Counted from the first letter of the stretch, positions 46,501 to 60,984 are shown. The stretch: DNA of 64,000 bases from Sinonovacula constricta (GCA_007844125.1 CM017564.1:20941004-21005003), one strand, 5' to 3'. A program made the numbers and translations. The notes: generated from the letters alone by a model not told the origin.

Positions 46501-49285
46501 TTCACTCGAGTCGATACAAAGTCCTTTACAAAAAAACATTTTGAGGTTTACAAGACTGCACAATGTACACCTCGGCTCGTCGTTTCAACCTGTGTCACCT
46601 TGCCAAGATAATTAAATGGTTAAGTCGTTAAAACGACCACAATATACCTTCATGAGTGACTGCTTATAAGTGATTAATTATCGTTCATCTGTAATGATTA
46701 CATGGACAGCTGTTATAACCGGTGTGAATTAAATACTACATAGATTTGATCAATGTACAGCATGAACATTGCATAGCGTATCCGTTAAAGGTTGGTACAA
46801 GAGATGACATAGTTATGTCTAGGTAGAAACAACGGCATATCGCATAACATGCTGAAAACCTCTTTACATGACATTTCTTACGCCAAATGGGACTCGTACC
46901 CACGCGATGTAGGGGCTAAGGTACTACACGTCGGTGACTTTTAACCGCTTGACAAATGGGGCCACGATCGCCAGAATGTAGTTATTATAGTCTCATTTTC
47001 GAACGGCTGGAAAAGATTGGAAATAAAGTTCTTCTGTTTCATATACGCCTTTCTTCTCATTTCGCGTACATTTTGTTTCTGCAACATCAAAATGGCATGC
47101 ACTTATAAATCATTAATTTTGTTCAATGTTAATAGCAATATGTGATATTATAAAATAAACTGACGTCGGCATTTATTTTAAAAGTTTCTTCATAAGCAAT
47201 AAATTATCAGTTGTCATTATATACTCTGTGTACTGTTTTATCAATTTTAAGCTCCATAAAGTCCCTTAAAAATTTTACAAGGGTTAGCACTTGAACAGAC
47301 AACGATGTAACCTACGGGACCAAATAGTGTATGACTTTGGTGTGTTAATCTTATCACATCAAACGTCACACCAAACAACGTAACCCACAAACTTTAAAAT
47401 TAGGCGTTCTGTTATCAGTTATATTTTGAACTATATACAAATCATATATACGGCTGCCTTATAGCATATTTGACCCTGTCTTTATCCGTGCATATCTCAA
47501 TTTTCAGTTGCAAGAAAATTTTATTAATGACACAGTATAATAAAAAAAAAATCTAACTATCTCGGGTCATGGTGGGGTCGATTTATGTTTACCACAAAAC
47601 CAGTTCGTGCGTGGTTGAAGACTTAAATTTGTCTTAAATCTAAGCAGAGTCTCACAAACCGTTCCATTGAAAACATTACCAAAAGTTTTCTAAAGGCTAT
47701 TCATTCCTTTGTCTCATACATAAATAGTCGTGATGTATTCAAGTGTATAGTCAGATCTATACATCCGTTTGAATTCAATAAACCAACTGACTCTTGCCTT
47801 AACATACTTTATTGATAACATATCTCCAATGGAGTAGATTTGTAGCGGACACTTTGCTTTGTAGTATGGAATATTAATTACAGAATATATAATGACAGTT
47901 AACACAATATAAATATATAAATGTTTTTTTCTTATATCATTGAAATTTTTTGCAGTAGCATACACCTATACTTACTTCATAATAGTATAAAACTATAAAT
48001 GCAATACATATTAATAATAATAGTGTTCCCCAATCTTTTTAATCACTATATTCCTTATGGCTGACGTCACACATAACTTCAGAGTTTAATATGATAAAAA
48101 GGTATTTAAGAAAACAGATTGCCTGCTAAATATTTGAACATAATGCGATCAATAAGCACATTTTTTTGTTGCATAGCTCGCATTATCCTTTTGTCAACTT
48201 GTTTAAGATGGTGTTATTTATCGCACAAACTAAATATGCACAATTTAATTATAGAACATAAATGTATTGAATGTTGATCATATAAATACACTTTTATATA
48301 GCGGTATGGTAAGTGAGGTACAGCCCCTGATTTTAGGATAAACTCTTGTAGGGAATTATTGTCTGTGCATACGCAGCTTCAATTAACGATAGACCTAGAT
48401 AATGAGAACGTGATTTGAACCAATGCACGCAAATAGGAGATTGTGTTTCATTCATGCCGACATTAGCATTTTAAATCATTGTATTGTAGATTATATGAAA
48501 AATACATCCCAAAGAACCAAGAATACTTCAACATATACCAATATTTGAAAATTCAGCTAACATACTATGTTATATCTTTACCTAACAAAAAACAGTCAGT
48601 CTGCTTAAAACTGGTTTACAGATCTAATTCAAAATTGTATATAACAAAACCATAACATAATTCCCGTCCTTACAATAGACAGTCATTTCTGACAAAACAA
48701 AGAAGCATTACAATTTTTCCTTCGATAGGTTTATTACAATCAATTTAACGATTCTCGGCCGCAAAATACCAGGAAAACTATTAATTTAGAGTTCTGAGCT
48801 ATCTTGAATGGGTGTGGTTATGTCATGTTATTAGAAATAGGAGACTTGGGTGCGAGTATGAGTTTGGTTGTGCGCGCCTTGACGTGTCTTTTTAGGGGAT
48901 CATCATTTAACACGGTTTTTTGTTGTTGTGTTTTTAAATTAGCAAGGTATGATTTATTTCTTTTAGTGTATTTTAATTTTTCGGTTTCATGTATCGCTTG
49001 AAGTCGGCTTAAATTAAGACAACGTTTAGGAATTGATCTTAAGAAAATCGGTTTTATTTGACATATCTAGCTTTCGAACATTCTTCTGTAAAAAGTACAA
49101 CACACAGATCGTCCTCAGAAATTGAATCTAGAAATATTCGTTACGCACTTTGTGTCATTTATTCTTCTTACATCATTTAGTGCTTGACAAGCAGAAACAG
49201 TATAGTAAAATAAGTTCTTCAAAAGATAATGATGGATATAAAATATCTGTAGAAAAATAAAACCACTTAAATACAGTAACTAATT
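43550..49285. repeat. Copy-2 versions of internal repeat members 1 and 2
   Basis: These bases carry the two ~1.7-kb internal repeats (about 43,550-45,300 and 47,694-49,285) inside the second large copy. They match 2,800-8,535 closely, much more closely than members 1 and 2 match each other. This orders events: the ~4.1-kb internal duplication came first and the large duplication later. No supported gene lies here; the short ORFs are shadows of repeat sequence. Confidence 0.75.
46882..46963 (-). mobile_element. tRNA-derived SINE head, minus strand (copy 2)
   Basis: Copy-2 counterpart of 6,131-6,212, nearly identical, with the same A-box-like and B-box-like motifs on the minus strand. It was inherited with the large duplication, not inserted independently. 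Confidence 0.6.
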
Positions 49286-52200
49286 CTCATGTTGCATCGT
49301 CGATGCAAATAGTTTAGAACAGGGGTGCATTCACCGTGTGTGCAACCTTCCGTTTACTTATGAACATTTGACGGCATAAAAAAAACGCAACTTGCACGTT
49401 ATAAAAGAATGGACCGGATGCGAATAATTTCCTTTAGCAATGGTTATTGCGATAACAACAGTTAGATTGGGGTAGAGAATTGGATTTGATTGCATAAATG
49501 GTAGCTTGACTGAGAAGTGACGTTTGAAATAAAATGTCTTTATAAAAAAAAAGATAACTCACAATTCCTCTAAAGGAACAGACGAGGGACCGACGCGTCT
49601 ACATTGGTAGGTAAAGATTAAATTAATAATCTAATTTGGTTAGGAATTGACATGTTTTTGTAGTTGTGAAAATTACAGTCAACATAGTGAAAGGGACCCT
49701 AGTCACTTTAGTGGTTCCTTTACCAGACTAGTTCAATGAGGAAAAAGAAAAGAAAAGCTGTAATGTCAAAAGTTAATACAACCAAGAACAAATTAACAAT
49801 CCTCATAAGTTTAATTAAACTACTGTTTTCAATGTTTTCTATTCTCAGAATGTTGACATATAACATTTGCGTCTTTCTTAATATTGTCCATAAAATATCA
49901 ACTGTGTTTATTTTCTGTGTGTTAACGATGTTTCCCAAGAACAATGCTTTACGTTACAAACTGGTCATTGACATGCATTAAAACACTCTTTGATAAAATA
50001 TAAAGTGTCTGTGGCACTGGGTGAGATTCGCTGACAAAATATTATACAAACAATTGACAGTAAAATAAACCGATAGAACAACTCAGACCTCTTGGGACTA
50101 TGAGAAAATTCCTTAACGAACAAAAAATAATTATCAATTCCATAAGTGTGGTAAGTGTCTGTAATTAAAGCATACCATACTTATTAAACGTTCATTTGCA
50201 CATTTGATAGATCGCTCTATACACCGCTTCTGATTATGAAATATATTCAATCATGTATACAACAGAATTTTAACTGCCATTAACAACAGTTTCATATAAG
50301 CAGTCATAAAGGGAAATTTCAAACCGGCCTTTACTTAAAATGGTAGAATAATTTTGCCAACAGATGTTTTTATATTTTCAGGGAGAATTTCCTAGCATTT
50401 ATCCAAATTTAACATTATTTTGTTTAGTTTAATGCCGTGCAGATAAGCTTTTTGAACATACCTCAGAAAATGACTGTGTTTTATGTCATCTCACTTAGTG
50501 CTGTTTGCGTTTTGTTCACGCCTCTGGTCTTCTATCTAGATACACTGGTTTGGTTAGTCTATTTATAGAACTCACTTACCATCAGTAGTTATTTTTGGAG
50601 AGGTTTTATAATTCTGGTCATTATAGACTGAGAATCATGTTTTGTTGGTGGTAAGACTGGCCCAATAATCATTATAGGTGCAATAGATGTGCATTAGATG
50701 GCAATGGACTGTAGGAGATGGCCAGACGGTGTCATTATATAAGCATTGAGCGTAGACAAGACGTTTTCAGGCAGTGTGCATCAGATTACAGTGAAGCTTT
50801 ACTTAAGCTACCTGCCCCTAGATTGTTTATAGAAATAGTTTTTCTTAATAGGCTTTGTTCCTGTGAAATAGTAAGAGTATGCGTCAAGAGTCTTAGGAGG
50901 GCTGTGCTAGAAGTTATTATTAACTAACGCTATTTGCCCTTGTCAGGCTTTGTGCCAGGTAAAACGCTAAGTGCTAATGTTTGTATAGTTAGGATGTGTG
51001 TTTATGACACTCTTCAATAAGTTTTGTAAAATTTTAAAATTGACCATGCGAGGTTTTGTAGCATTTCGGCAGTGTATAATCTGACTGTAAGAAGGGTTGT
51101 CCCACATGTTCACTATGTGGTGTGTAGACGATGAATCTTGCATATAGCTTTGGCTGTGTTCCCTAGAGAATAGTATTCAACATTTTAATATGTGCAAGCT
51201 GACAAGGAGATAAACGTTTTGGACTGTGTATGAAACATTGATTTTGGGGAATTTTACTTTAAAAAATATGTATTTAAAAAGCGTGCAATCTTTATTGTAA
51301 ATTTTATTATTTACTATGTATATTCTTTCTTAAGTGTCCCATAATATCAATCTAGCTTCATTTCTGCATTTTCGTTTTGTTTGTATATTTGTTTATCTTC
51401 TACTAAACTTCATGTTAATGCTATCTCCGAATTAAATAAAAATTAAAATTCTGAAAGTATTTACAATCTTCTCAACCGAATTTATGCAATGCTCAAGAGT
51501 GCTAGAGCAACGTTATTTTACTTGCATTATATTTACTGTACAATTTAAGACATATAACTGGAACTACAATAAATGGAATTGACATTCAACTTAATTCGGT
51601 TTAATGTAATAATCTAATCCAGGAAGAAATATATATAATGAGACAGTTTACATGTTTTATTGCAGCACAAGTGCTTATTGCACGATAACATTTTTAGACA
51701 CTAAATTGTTTGTAAAAGGTACATGTGGATCTTTTGAATTAGATATCCGAATGTTTGTATTTATACTACAGTAAATTATCACGCCATTAAGGCAAAATAA
51801 ATAATATAAAAAATAAACAAAGCCTATAGGATGTAAACAATAAACTTATTAAGTTTACAACACAAAAGGAAATGGAAACTACATACTTGTTACTCAAAAG
51901 GCATGAACGAATTATGTGCAGATAACTAACTCGTAGAACAGACAAAGGAGCAACGAGGATGGCCGCTATTTTGCACCATCAGTTATTTGCCGATACAGAA
52001 AAGAGTAAAGCATTATTATAATATAATTACATATACGATTAATATAATACGTACTTTTACGTTGTCCTTTGATTTCTTCGCACTACCATTAATCATTTAA
52101 AAACAAGGTGGACATAACACACGCAAATATACATGACATATATAAGCTTATGACAAACGCAATGTTAGTGTTGGTGAGTTTCTAAATTTACAATGACATG

Positions 52201-52335
52201 GTTGTAATTGAATGTCATAATAGATAGAACTAATGATTACTTCGAACTATTAATTGATCAAACACTATGTCGTTAAACCTGTACTTAGAAAGTCGGTTTC
52301 CGACACAAACTGAGCGATATGAATATAAAATATAC
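49286..52335. other. Gene-free stretch of copy 2, with empty insertion site
   Basis: Counterpart of 8,535-12,540. The site at about 50,168 reads straight through where copy 1 carries the 940-bp repeat insertion, so it is the unfilled locus. The 69-codon ORF at 50,718-50,927 matches that at 10,918-11,127 but has no recognisable domain. Confidence 0.6.
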
Positions 52336-52470
52336 GAAGAAAAAGACTATATTAACTATACCGACGTGTAATACAATAGCCCTACATCGCATGGGTTCGA
52401 ATTCCATTTGATGTTCAATCTTGAACAGGTTTTAAACTTAACATCTAATGCACCGGAACTATCCAGACAT
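52336..52470 (+). mobile_element. tRNA-derived SINE, plus strand (copy 2)
   Basis: Copy-2 counterpart of 12,541-12,670, with the same B-box-like GGGTTCGAATTCC and the same eroded A box. Confidence 0.55.
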
Positions 52471-54916
52471 AAGTCTTTTTTCTTTATTCTCATATCTTTA
52501 TCTGCACGTAACCAATATGAACATACCTGTGTTACTGCGATGCAGCAAATAAAATGAACAACAACAAACAACAAGTCGATTTGTCTTTGGCGAATATGGG
52601 GTTTTACTTTATATCAACTAAATAAACATTAAGAAACATACCGTACATATGGTTTTATTCAATTGGTTCTTAAATAAACATAACATCTCATTATGGATAT
52701 CAATGCCATCTCTAGATTTCACCACTCGATCCATTGTTATTTAAAGAGATAATGAAGAAAACAACGGTAAAAAGCTTACCTGTTTAAATTGTCCTTAAAC
52801 AAACTTTACCGTTCAATCCACGCAGTACAACGGCCAATCAGACATTACTACACAATTTCGTTATTGTCAAAATGTGACTTCAATCTTACATGATTATTAA
52901 GGTACTTTTCGTCTTAGTGTCCTATCGATGAATGTCGGCCGATTTCACCTCAGTTCCTAAGTAAACATAATGTGCAAACCCATAAAATTAAACAAAATAA
53001 TCGATAACTTTCTTTATGAATAATTTAGTTGAAGCTGCACTGTTGTTTATTGGATCGATGTAGTTGGTCCATCGATTGCACACCGCAACGTTTTTTTTAA
53101 ATTATTTGTCCAACTTGAAAACACAGCAGCCGTTCGAGCAGAACATTTTAATGTACAAGTAAAGTGATCGAGGGTTGACAAGATTGCCAAATAGTTTTGT
53201 TGGCATAGATCGCATTATCATTGTGTAAGTTTATCTTTTAAAAGGTATCATGCTTTGCACCAACCAAAATATGTACGTTAAATGAAGAACATAAAAAGTG
53301 TTGCATATTGAACGTGTACATGCACTGGTGCCGTATTAAATTGTATAAAGTATGATAAGCGAGGTATTACACATGACATAAGGATCACCCTAAAGATGAA
53401 TAATTGTCGATGTATACGTTTGCGATGTAAATGTAGATGTTGATGTAAATAGTTATTGACTTTTTTAAAATCGCACAGGGTTAACGATTCTAGCGTTGCC
53501 ATTTTGCAATTCCTTGTGGATGATACAAAACAAGGACAAGGTCCTTAGAGTATTACAGTATATGTTATTTTATAAAAGTGATCATACAAAGATATTTACA
53601 TGTCAGTTAAATGTTAACTTGACAAACGTCTTTAGTCGGCTTTACAATTATACATATTTTTTCCGAATATTTTGGCGATTGTGAGGCACTTTTGCCGAAA
53701 AATAAAAAAAATAAAAACTCTTCTTCGGTACGTTTTGTCAATTAAAAAACAAACAAACGATTTTCGGGCTCTACATACTACATAAAACAGTGTTATTAGT
53801 CTTACTGAGCTTTCTTGAATGGTTGTGGTTTTATTGTGTAAATTTTAATACTTAGCCTTAGTTATTCTACAAAATGAAACATGTTATATTTTTAAAAGCC
53901 ACAGGCTGAACGTGTATGCTATTGTAAAATCTACATGACAGATAATCTGTCATGTTTGGCAAATGTAAATGGTATTGTAAGTCTGTACAATAGGTGAGTA
54001 AATGCTCTTCAAGTAAGCAGCACGGGCAATGGATCCACGTCGTTTTGCCACAAACTTAACTGAAATATTTTCTGATGTTGATAGAACTTTTTTTTCAGAA
54101 CACTTTTCTTTAACTTTCAGCGTCACTGAATCTAGAAAAAGTCCAGTATTTGCATTTAAAAGAAGCAATGTCTATGTCAAATTTCTCTGTGGATGTGAAG
54201 AATGTCGAAAATAGCCTGTCTCCCGTCATCGTACTTATCATGTACATTTGATACGGTCTTAGGATTGAATGAGCGTTCACAGGATGTCGATGTTAGCGGC
54301 ATTGTGAGCAATACAGACAGTGCCTGGTGAATCGCAGGATAGGTGTTAGGTGTGCTGTCAAGTAGAGACAGAAGAGTTGATGGCTTTGGTCTCTATCATT
54401 TTGACTCCACGGCACCCACCAGCGGTCAACTTTCACTCTGAAAATCTTCTTTAGATATATTCATATCCTCACTGTAAATTGTGTATATCTAATGAGAATG
54501 GCCATCATTCAGTTCCTGATTATTGACGGCATAAGGATATGTGCACAAAAAAAAAAAAAAAAAAAAATCATGGTTGCTCATGACCCAGCTACTAATTTCC
54601 ACAGCAACGAAAACCTTGAACAAATATACTCGTCAGTCTCAGGCTGTTTACTGGCTCTATTGCGCTGTCGGTCATCTTTATCAGGCTGTACGAACACAAA
54701 CACTTACTGTTAGAGATGACTCTTTATTATACCATTATCGAATTATTTTCAATCTGCGACTGTATTTATACCACGTAAAAAACAGTTAAACAGATATTAA
54801 ATGTGCTTTTTATCATAATGATATTTGTTATACCTTTGCTGCGTCTGTCAAACAAAGGTAAACTAGCTAACTATACAAATTATAAGGCTATAAGGGTTCC
54901 TAAGCGCTATATTTAT
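52471..54916. other. Old repeat and unassigned stretch (copy 2)
   Basis: Counterpart of 12,670-15,063, including the older internal repeat member at about 52,650-53,870. No supported gene. A poly-A run at about 54,548-54,567 is longer than in copy 1. Confidence 0.5.
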
Positions 54917-56354
54917 TTAATTGGCTATAAAACAAAAACAATAGTATGGAGTAATTCGGGCATAAAAGTTGACATTTTTATAGGCCTTTATTTGCCCTAT
55001 CAATTCATTTCCACCAATATTTTGTATCTGAAATTGAGCAGCAATGTCCACGTCTTTCTGGTAAATTGTATCAAACACCGCATCGTCTTGTCGTTCTGCA
55101 CGTAGAATGCTCACCACAACGTCGGCTTCATGCAGAGTCTTAAAGAAATCCATACTCACCTGGGAGGAAAAAGAATACGGATAAACGTAATTACGATTTA
55201 TGTTATGCTCACTGGCCTGCGTTTGGGAACTAGTAAATCAGATATTGCATTAAGGTGAAGCAAGAATCTACAGAAGCCATCTTCTTATATTGCAAACAAT
55301 GTGTTTTGGCTATTAAAGACCGTATTTTTTATAAATTCATCTTTAAGTTGCCATATAAATTATAATTATGTATACTAGTACTACGTAATTATAATATAAT
55401 AAGTAATTGTATAGGACTGGTTTTAACACTCCAGGAAAGACAGAGATAACATTTGGCTTTCAATACTGTACACGCAGTATATTTTTTCTATCTACATGTA
55501 CATGTTTAAGTACGAAAATATAATGAACATATTGATATACTTCTTGCAGCAATCCAGTCAGTCCAACAAGAAAATTGAGGACGTGTTTGCAGGTAGCAAA
55601 AGTAACTCTGAAATTGATTCGCAATAAAGCACACATGCAAGCACGCGCTCCTCTGCCACTAGAGTTTTCAGTTGAACGACAACTGGAAATGCCCATTCGA
55701 AGGTTGTCAATGCATCTGCGTGGATCATTTATCTAAAAAAAATAAGGGGTCTTTAGCTTCGGTCGACCTTCTAATTCAGCACGTTTGAAGGGTCTTCGGA
55801 CAACTCTGAGACAAAACGTCGCCAAATGCTTTCCCCAGAAGGAAAATGCAAATCCGATGTCTTGCAAGGCTTTGATCATAGTCCTAACACATTGCTGCTC
55901 GCATGTGTGAATGTTTACAGTGCACTTAGCTAGCAAGGTGTACGCGCTCACGCACTAACGCTTGAACGCCACTGAACTTTCTGGCCCTATTATCTGCCCC
56001 GTAATAACAACTACAACGTAGCTTCAAAATGTCAAGTCCACATATTTGCAACTGGTCGAAGATTTTATTGACCAGGTGTACACCTTTAATAGAGCTGTTA
56101 GTAACAAAACCGATAAACTTTTCGAAGAGATGATACTGCTAACAATTGTGATCTTTGTTGTACAGTCAGTGGCTTTTGTCAGCCATCATGGCAAAAGATT
56201 CGGAACCTCTGCATTCAGAACTTATCTTCTGCCATATTTGATCAGCACAGAGGCTTTTCAGCTCATAGTGTATCTCAGGGGACGTGTATCTGGCGTTTCT
56301 GTTTCGTTCTGAAGGTGGTTTGCCGGTAGAGAATCGTAGCTATAACACTGCCAA
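54917..56354 (-). pseudogene. hAT transposase, ZMYM1-like, broken (copy 2)
   Basis: Duplicate of 15,064-16,500. The intron is conserved at 55,540-55,160, also 381 bp with GT and AG ends. The QDIGFAFSFWGKHLATF and LFKTLHEADVVVSILRAE-type blocks are intact or nearly so (the second reads DFFKTLHEADVVV). It shares the disabling lesions of copy 1, so inactivation predates the large duplication. Confidence 0.7.
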
Positions 56355-56579
56355 GAAATTACTTCGTTTCGGAATGACCTCTTACGGTATGTTTTGTTTT
56401 GCTGCAGTTTCCCCATCGCTGTAGAGTACAACGTGCCTACAATATATTCTGTTTTTCCGTTTGCAATGCCCACACAATTGCCTGCCTTGGAGATGCTATT
56501 GTTGTGATATTTATCTGCGCCATCTGAATCTTTAACAAATCCATGCTAACCTGGAAGGAAAGAAAATACGGATAAACGT

Positions 56580-57445
56580 AAGTACGACTTATGTTATGCT
56601 ACAACAAAGTTTTTCCAGTCATTACATGGCGATTAAACCGAGCAGACCAGCTAAGGATCCAATTTCAACCTGTTAAAACATCGTAACTTCAAACCAATGA
56701 ATCTAAAACAAGGGAGGGAGACATGTATATTATGCGCTTGAAATTATTTGCAGTAAAATTAAATAATGAAAACAATGCGCACTTTCAAAGATGTACAGTC
56801 TTAGAATTAATGCACAATTGTTTAGTGTGTTGCGCTTTCTTTTTCTTGAAGTATATTTTAGAAAAAAGAATAACGACGTAACGCTGGATACATTGTATAT
56901 TTGTTTTAAGTATTCAGTTTAACCTCAATAGTTGTGATATGTCTGAGAAAGTTAATTACATCAAATATTTCGATTGTTTCTACTATAAGTTCTAATATAC
57001 ACCAGATTACACAACAATAAAACGCCAGGCTCACCTTGACGGGAACTTATATTTATGGGGTTCAATCCAAAGAATTGTCATCCAGGTCAACTAGCCTACC
57101 GGACACTGTGGACATATCACGATAGGGGAGGGCCATATGAAACTGCTGACAATTTGAACGACTAATTACTGGCTTAAAACTACCGCAAATAGCCAATGTG
57201 AACTTTTCATATGCATATCGATGTGATTGAACGAGAAAGTGCTGTGTCATTATGTAAAGGAGCAAATGTAATCAGTCTACCTGGTACTCTGTTACAAAAG
57301 GCGTTACAACACTGAGAATTGAACATACATAAACGCAAAGAATATAATCATGTTCCCTATAAGGCAATGCAACACATAAAAACACATGTATTTCGACCAC
57401 AAGTCTTGAGCCCCCGCTCTTACACCATCAACCCCACCGCGCCTA
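56580..57445. other. Gene-free stretch (copy 2)
   Basis: Counterpart of 16,751-17,556, with a small extra AT-rich piece near 56,745-56,770. Nothing else is visible. Confidence 0.5.
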
Positions 57446-57450
57446 CACAC

Positions 57451-57521
<71 letters not shown>
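57446..57521. repeat. CA/TG microsatellite (copy 2)
   Basis: Counterpart of 17,557-17,638 and a few bases shorter, with the same leading interruption. The length difference makes it a useful marker for separating the two copies or haplotypes. Confidence 0.98.
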
Positions 57522-57522
<1 letters not shown>

Positions 57523-57625
57523 TGAGGTTTAATTGTATTTTTACGACTTTAAAATGTAATTTTCTTCTTAAACTTATTGGCCCCGGCGTACAGTGCCTAA
57601 TGGTAACTACGCCACTGAAAATTAT

Positions 57626-57743
57626 TTGTGATGCTCATGATGGTGATGTTGATCGCGATGATGACGAAGATGACGACAAAGACAATGACAATGATGATAT
57701 AATAATGTTGATGTTGATGCAGCTGCAGATGATGATTGATTAA
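57626..57743. repeat. GAT-rich tract (copy 2)
   Basis: Counterpart of 17,737-17,850 with an extra GACAAT. The Asp-rich ORF over it is low complexity. Confidence 0.8.
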
Positions 57744-58459
57744 ACCTGCCTAGTGGACGTGTTGTCTAATGAAGGAAACAACAGAATCATGCAGCGTTCA
57801 TGCTTAAAACCCATGATAATACTAAAACAACCATCCAGGGTTAAAAATGTAGCACTAATATAACTTTTCGCATAAACTTGTTGACCGTTCAATCTGGGTT
57901 CGTTGGTCTACAAATGTTTTGTTCTTCAGGCGACGTAAATTGTAATAACGCAAAAGTTAAGTGTTCTTTCCTACGCAAAAAAATCAATCAATAAATAAAA
58001 ACACACATTGATGAAAAAATGCTAACTGGCAATGTCAGGATATCAATAAAGTGCGTGATGCCTCGTAAAATTGTACATCGACCTGATTCAAAAGGTACCG
58101 GTTCAATGCAAACAATGTTGTTTTCTACCTCCTCGTTGTACATTTGCCCCCCCCTAAACTTATTTTTACCTGCTCCTTTTTGGTTTATACGTCTAGCTCG
58201 ACGACTACTTCGTTGTCAGGCCTTTCTGGTGGATTTATATGCTGTCGCTCTAGTTCCGATTTGGCCTGAGCTGTGGTCTGTTCTGCAGGTAACACAGCTT
58301 TAATCTGACAATCAGATAAATCTTCGTGTTTATTACTTTATGGTGATCACGCGATGGCGTCTCCCAGAACCATATTGGTTCAATGTTTGTCCATTACTTA
58401 AGCGATTGAAGAAGTCAACCCATTTTTGAGGGTTTGGTACATATAACTTCGTGTTTTGT

Positions 58460-58892
58460 TTTTAAAGAAAATGATATCGCTGCAAATGAAGGGTAAGATG
58501 CACGGATTTGGCATGCTTTGCCAGTTCATCGTCAGCGCTCGATCTTATATAGATTTCAAATTCTTTTACTTCTTTTCTTTTCACGGCAATATAAAACGTG
58601 TTCGCTAACATATAATCCCATCCATTGTCTTGATTGGCTTTTAGACGACGACGTACTGGTCTTTCTTCACCAGATACAATGGTTTCCTTACAAAAGTCAG
58701 AATATATGTCTAGTTCTTCAGCATCATTTGGTCCTTTTTTAGTTTGGAAGTCGCTCTAAATTCAAGTAATGGTACTTTCCATTCACCACACAAATTTAAA
58801 GCCCTATTTAATCGCACTTTAAATCTATGTGCCCTATTATCGTTAAAGAAAGAGTTACTATCCGTGCTGCTGACAAAGATATATCGATCCGT
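58460..58892 (-). pseudogene. Maverick penton-like N-terminus (copy 2)
   Basis: The reading frame corresponds to 19,213-19,643, but its ATG is ACG at about 58,890. The same internal frameshift near the RATSK position is present, so that lesion is ancestral while loss of the start is specific to copy 2. Confidence 0.55.
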
Positions 58893-58913
58893 AGTAGATA
58901 GTAAAAGCCACGA

Positions 58914-59477
58914 TCAATTAAATGTGTCACTTACGTCTTCGGCATTTATCCAACTATTAAATTTCTTTGGAAAGCCTTCCCACTTGACATAAACTTGAAC
59001 TTTACCGTTCCGTCTACGACGTTGTAAAACCCGTTCTATGAACCATAGACTCGATTGATCTTTGTGCACTATCTGAAGTTCGTTACTGCAAAAAGGACCA
59101 TGAATAGGCTCTTGTTCAAGATCTTCCAACTCGTAAATAGGTATGCCTTGCATAGAGTGTCGTTTGTAAGCCTTGAATACTTCAGTAGTAAACTGTTCTT
59201 CGTATGCTCTTTTAAATTGTCGTTTTAAAATGCTGATGCGAACAAGATCACCGATTTTAAAGGTAAACTTTTGTCTAGATTCGGTACGTTTTGTTTCCTT
59301 TAAGTACAAAAAGGCCCATACATCAGCCTCGTTATTTGCATTAACCTCATTGGGTGCTATACGCCCTGAAGATCGGTGTGGTGAATTGTTGTAACTGGAA
59401 ACGACGTCACTCAGATGATCAATATACCTGTTGGAAGGTGTGTGTTTTTTAATCAATCTATAAATTGTCGTCTTCAA
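58914..59477 (-). pseudogene. Maverick integrase C-terminus and chromodomain (copy 2)
   Basis: 187 codons from the region just after the catalytic Glu to the end of the chromodomain (WFIERVLQRRRRNGK, VKWEGFP). The central catalytic part lies in other frames at 59,480-59,690 because of indels, for example near 59,510-59,525. C-terminal sequence is almost the same as in copy 1. Confidence 0.8.
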
Positions 59478-59691
59478 AGTCCGCTGAACTCGCTCTACAT
59501 GGTTTGCTTTGTTGGATGTTGGGGCGTAAAGAAGTAAATGTCATTGTCTTTCATAAATTTCTATTGATTAGCGAACTCTGATCCTCGATCTGCACGGATC
59601 TTTTTAGGGTTCATTACACTGATCATAGCCTGTATGGCTTTTATAACCGACTTGGATGTTTTATCTTTAAGCGGCTGTACTTGCAATCTTC

Positions 59692-60015
59692 TCAATAAGA
59701 TATCTTTACTACAGAGCAAAAACGCATGCCATCATCAGATGCGATGTTTTCCATCGATAGTAATTCGATATCCCACTGATCATTCATATGTGAAACCCTT
59801 ACATTTGCTTTTTTAAAAAGGCATCTAACTGGTCGGTAAAGAGCATATGGGTCTTGATAACTTAACCATCGTCTAATGTAGTTCAATGAGTACTCACCGG
59901 GATATCGCTTTCGCAGTACTTGAAAAAAATTGTGCGGACCCAAAAATGCAGCTGCATTTGATGCTTTAAAATATTTTTTACGTCTTAGTTTCTCGTCCTT
60001 TTCCATCTTAACCAA
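59692..60015 (-). pseudogene. Maverick integrase N-terminal region (copy 2)
   Basis: 107 codons with AAAFLGPHNFFQVL, then IRRWLSYQDPYALYRPVR, then DQWDIELLSM, which carries the first catalytic Asp, then a frame break. This is more complete than copy 1, where 35 bp are missing at this point. It supplies the N-terminal part of the DDE integrase that 19,665-20,468 lacks. Confidence 0.7.
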
Positions 60016-60016
60016 T

Positions 60017-60413
60017 TTATAATCTGCAGTTAATCCACTTTCTCAATGTAGAAGCACGGCGCATCCTTTGAAGTCCAAAATTCATATCTGACATTTTCTT
60101 CTTCTTCAACACAAAAGGTCTTTGTAAAAGCTTTCTACTAGTTTTATCCAGATCAGAGATAGTGATATCCGAACTGATAGTTCTACTGTTTGTTAAGACC
60201 GTAGTCAAATCACTATGTTCACCACTATTTCACCACTATGCTAATTGTTTTTTCCTGCGAAAGAGAAGACAAATCTTGATTTTTGTCGTTTTGTCGGGAT
60301 TCGCATTTGTGTTCACGCACTTCTTCAACGATTGTTTTATACTGGATGTTAGTTTCTTTTTTCAAAAGATTATCATATTGTAGCTTTGGTATTAACACTA
60401 GATCTTCTGCCAT
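60017..60413 (-). pseudogene. Maverick VLIPK-type protein (copy 2)
   Basis: It opens with MAEDLVLIPKLQYDNLLKK at 60,413 and breaks at 60,225. The continuation lies at 60,208-60,017. It is the counterpart of 20,733-21,130, with several amino-acid changes. Confidence 0.6.
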
Positions 60414-60419
60414 TTAGAG

Positions 60420-60591
60420 CTCTTTTTCTATTACTCTCAACAAAACTGGAAATATATCCAGATGCTTAATTAGCAAACGTATTCAGTCGTCCAGTGTAAG
60501 CTCCTTGGCAATAAATCTGCGAATAAGTATTCTGAGTTTGCGTTTTTCATTTTTGATATTTTCTTTCAATGTGCGACTACCCATTAGCACA
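60420..60591 (-). pseudogene. Maverick PX-like protein with stop (copy 2)
   Basis: Counterpart of 21,131-21,301. Where copy 1 reads DDRRRLL, copy 2 has a TGA in the second of these positions' neighbourhood, so the frame is closed. The LLIKHLDIFPVLL end is otherwise kept. Confidence 0.55.
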
Positions 60592-60984
60592 TTATACACA
60601 ATCTGAACAATGGATCGGAGCTGGGTGCTGCGACAGTTTTCACCAAGGCCAATCTTTGTTTGTTATCTGTCCTCAATAGTAGACTTAAGAAATGTCCATC
60701 TTGCTTTCTAATTTCTTTCATTTTCTTTTTTTCGGTAGAAATACACTTATTACTTCTCCTGGTAGAACGTGTGTACGCAGTTTGTACAACAGATTCGTGT
60801 GAGGAGATAAGTCAACAAGCAAATAGCCGTACTTTTCAAACGTTGCCTTATTGTAGGAATCCATAAAAAGGCGTTTTGACCTGGTAATATCTGTCGTCCA
60901 AAGGTTTGGACCTGCAAGGCATCACGTGAAATTCGAAAAATGACAAAAATATGCGTATTCAAACTGATGGTTCGTAGTCCTCGA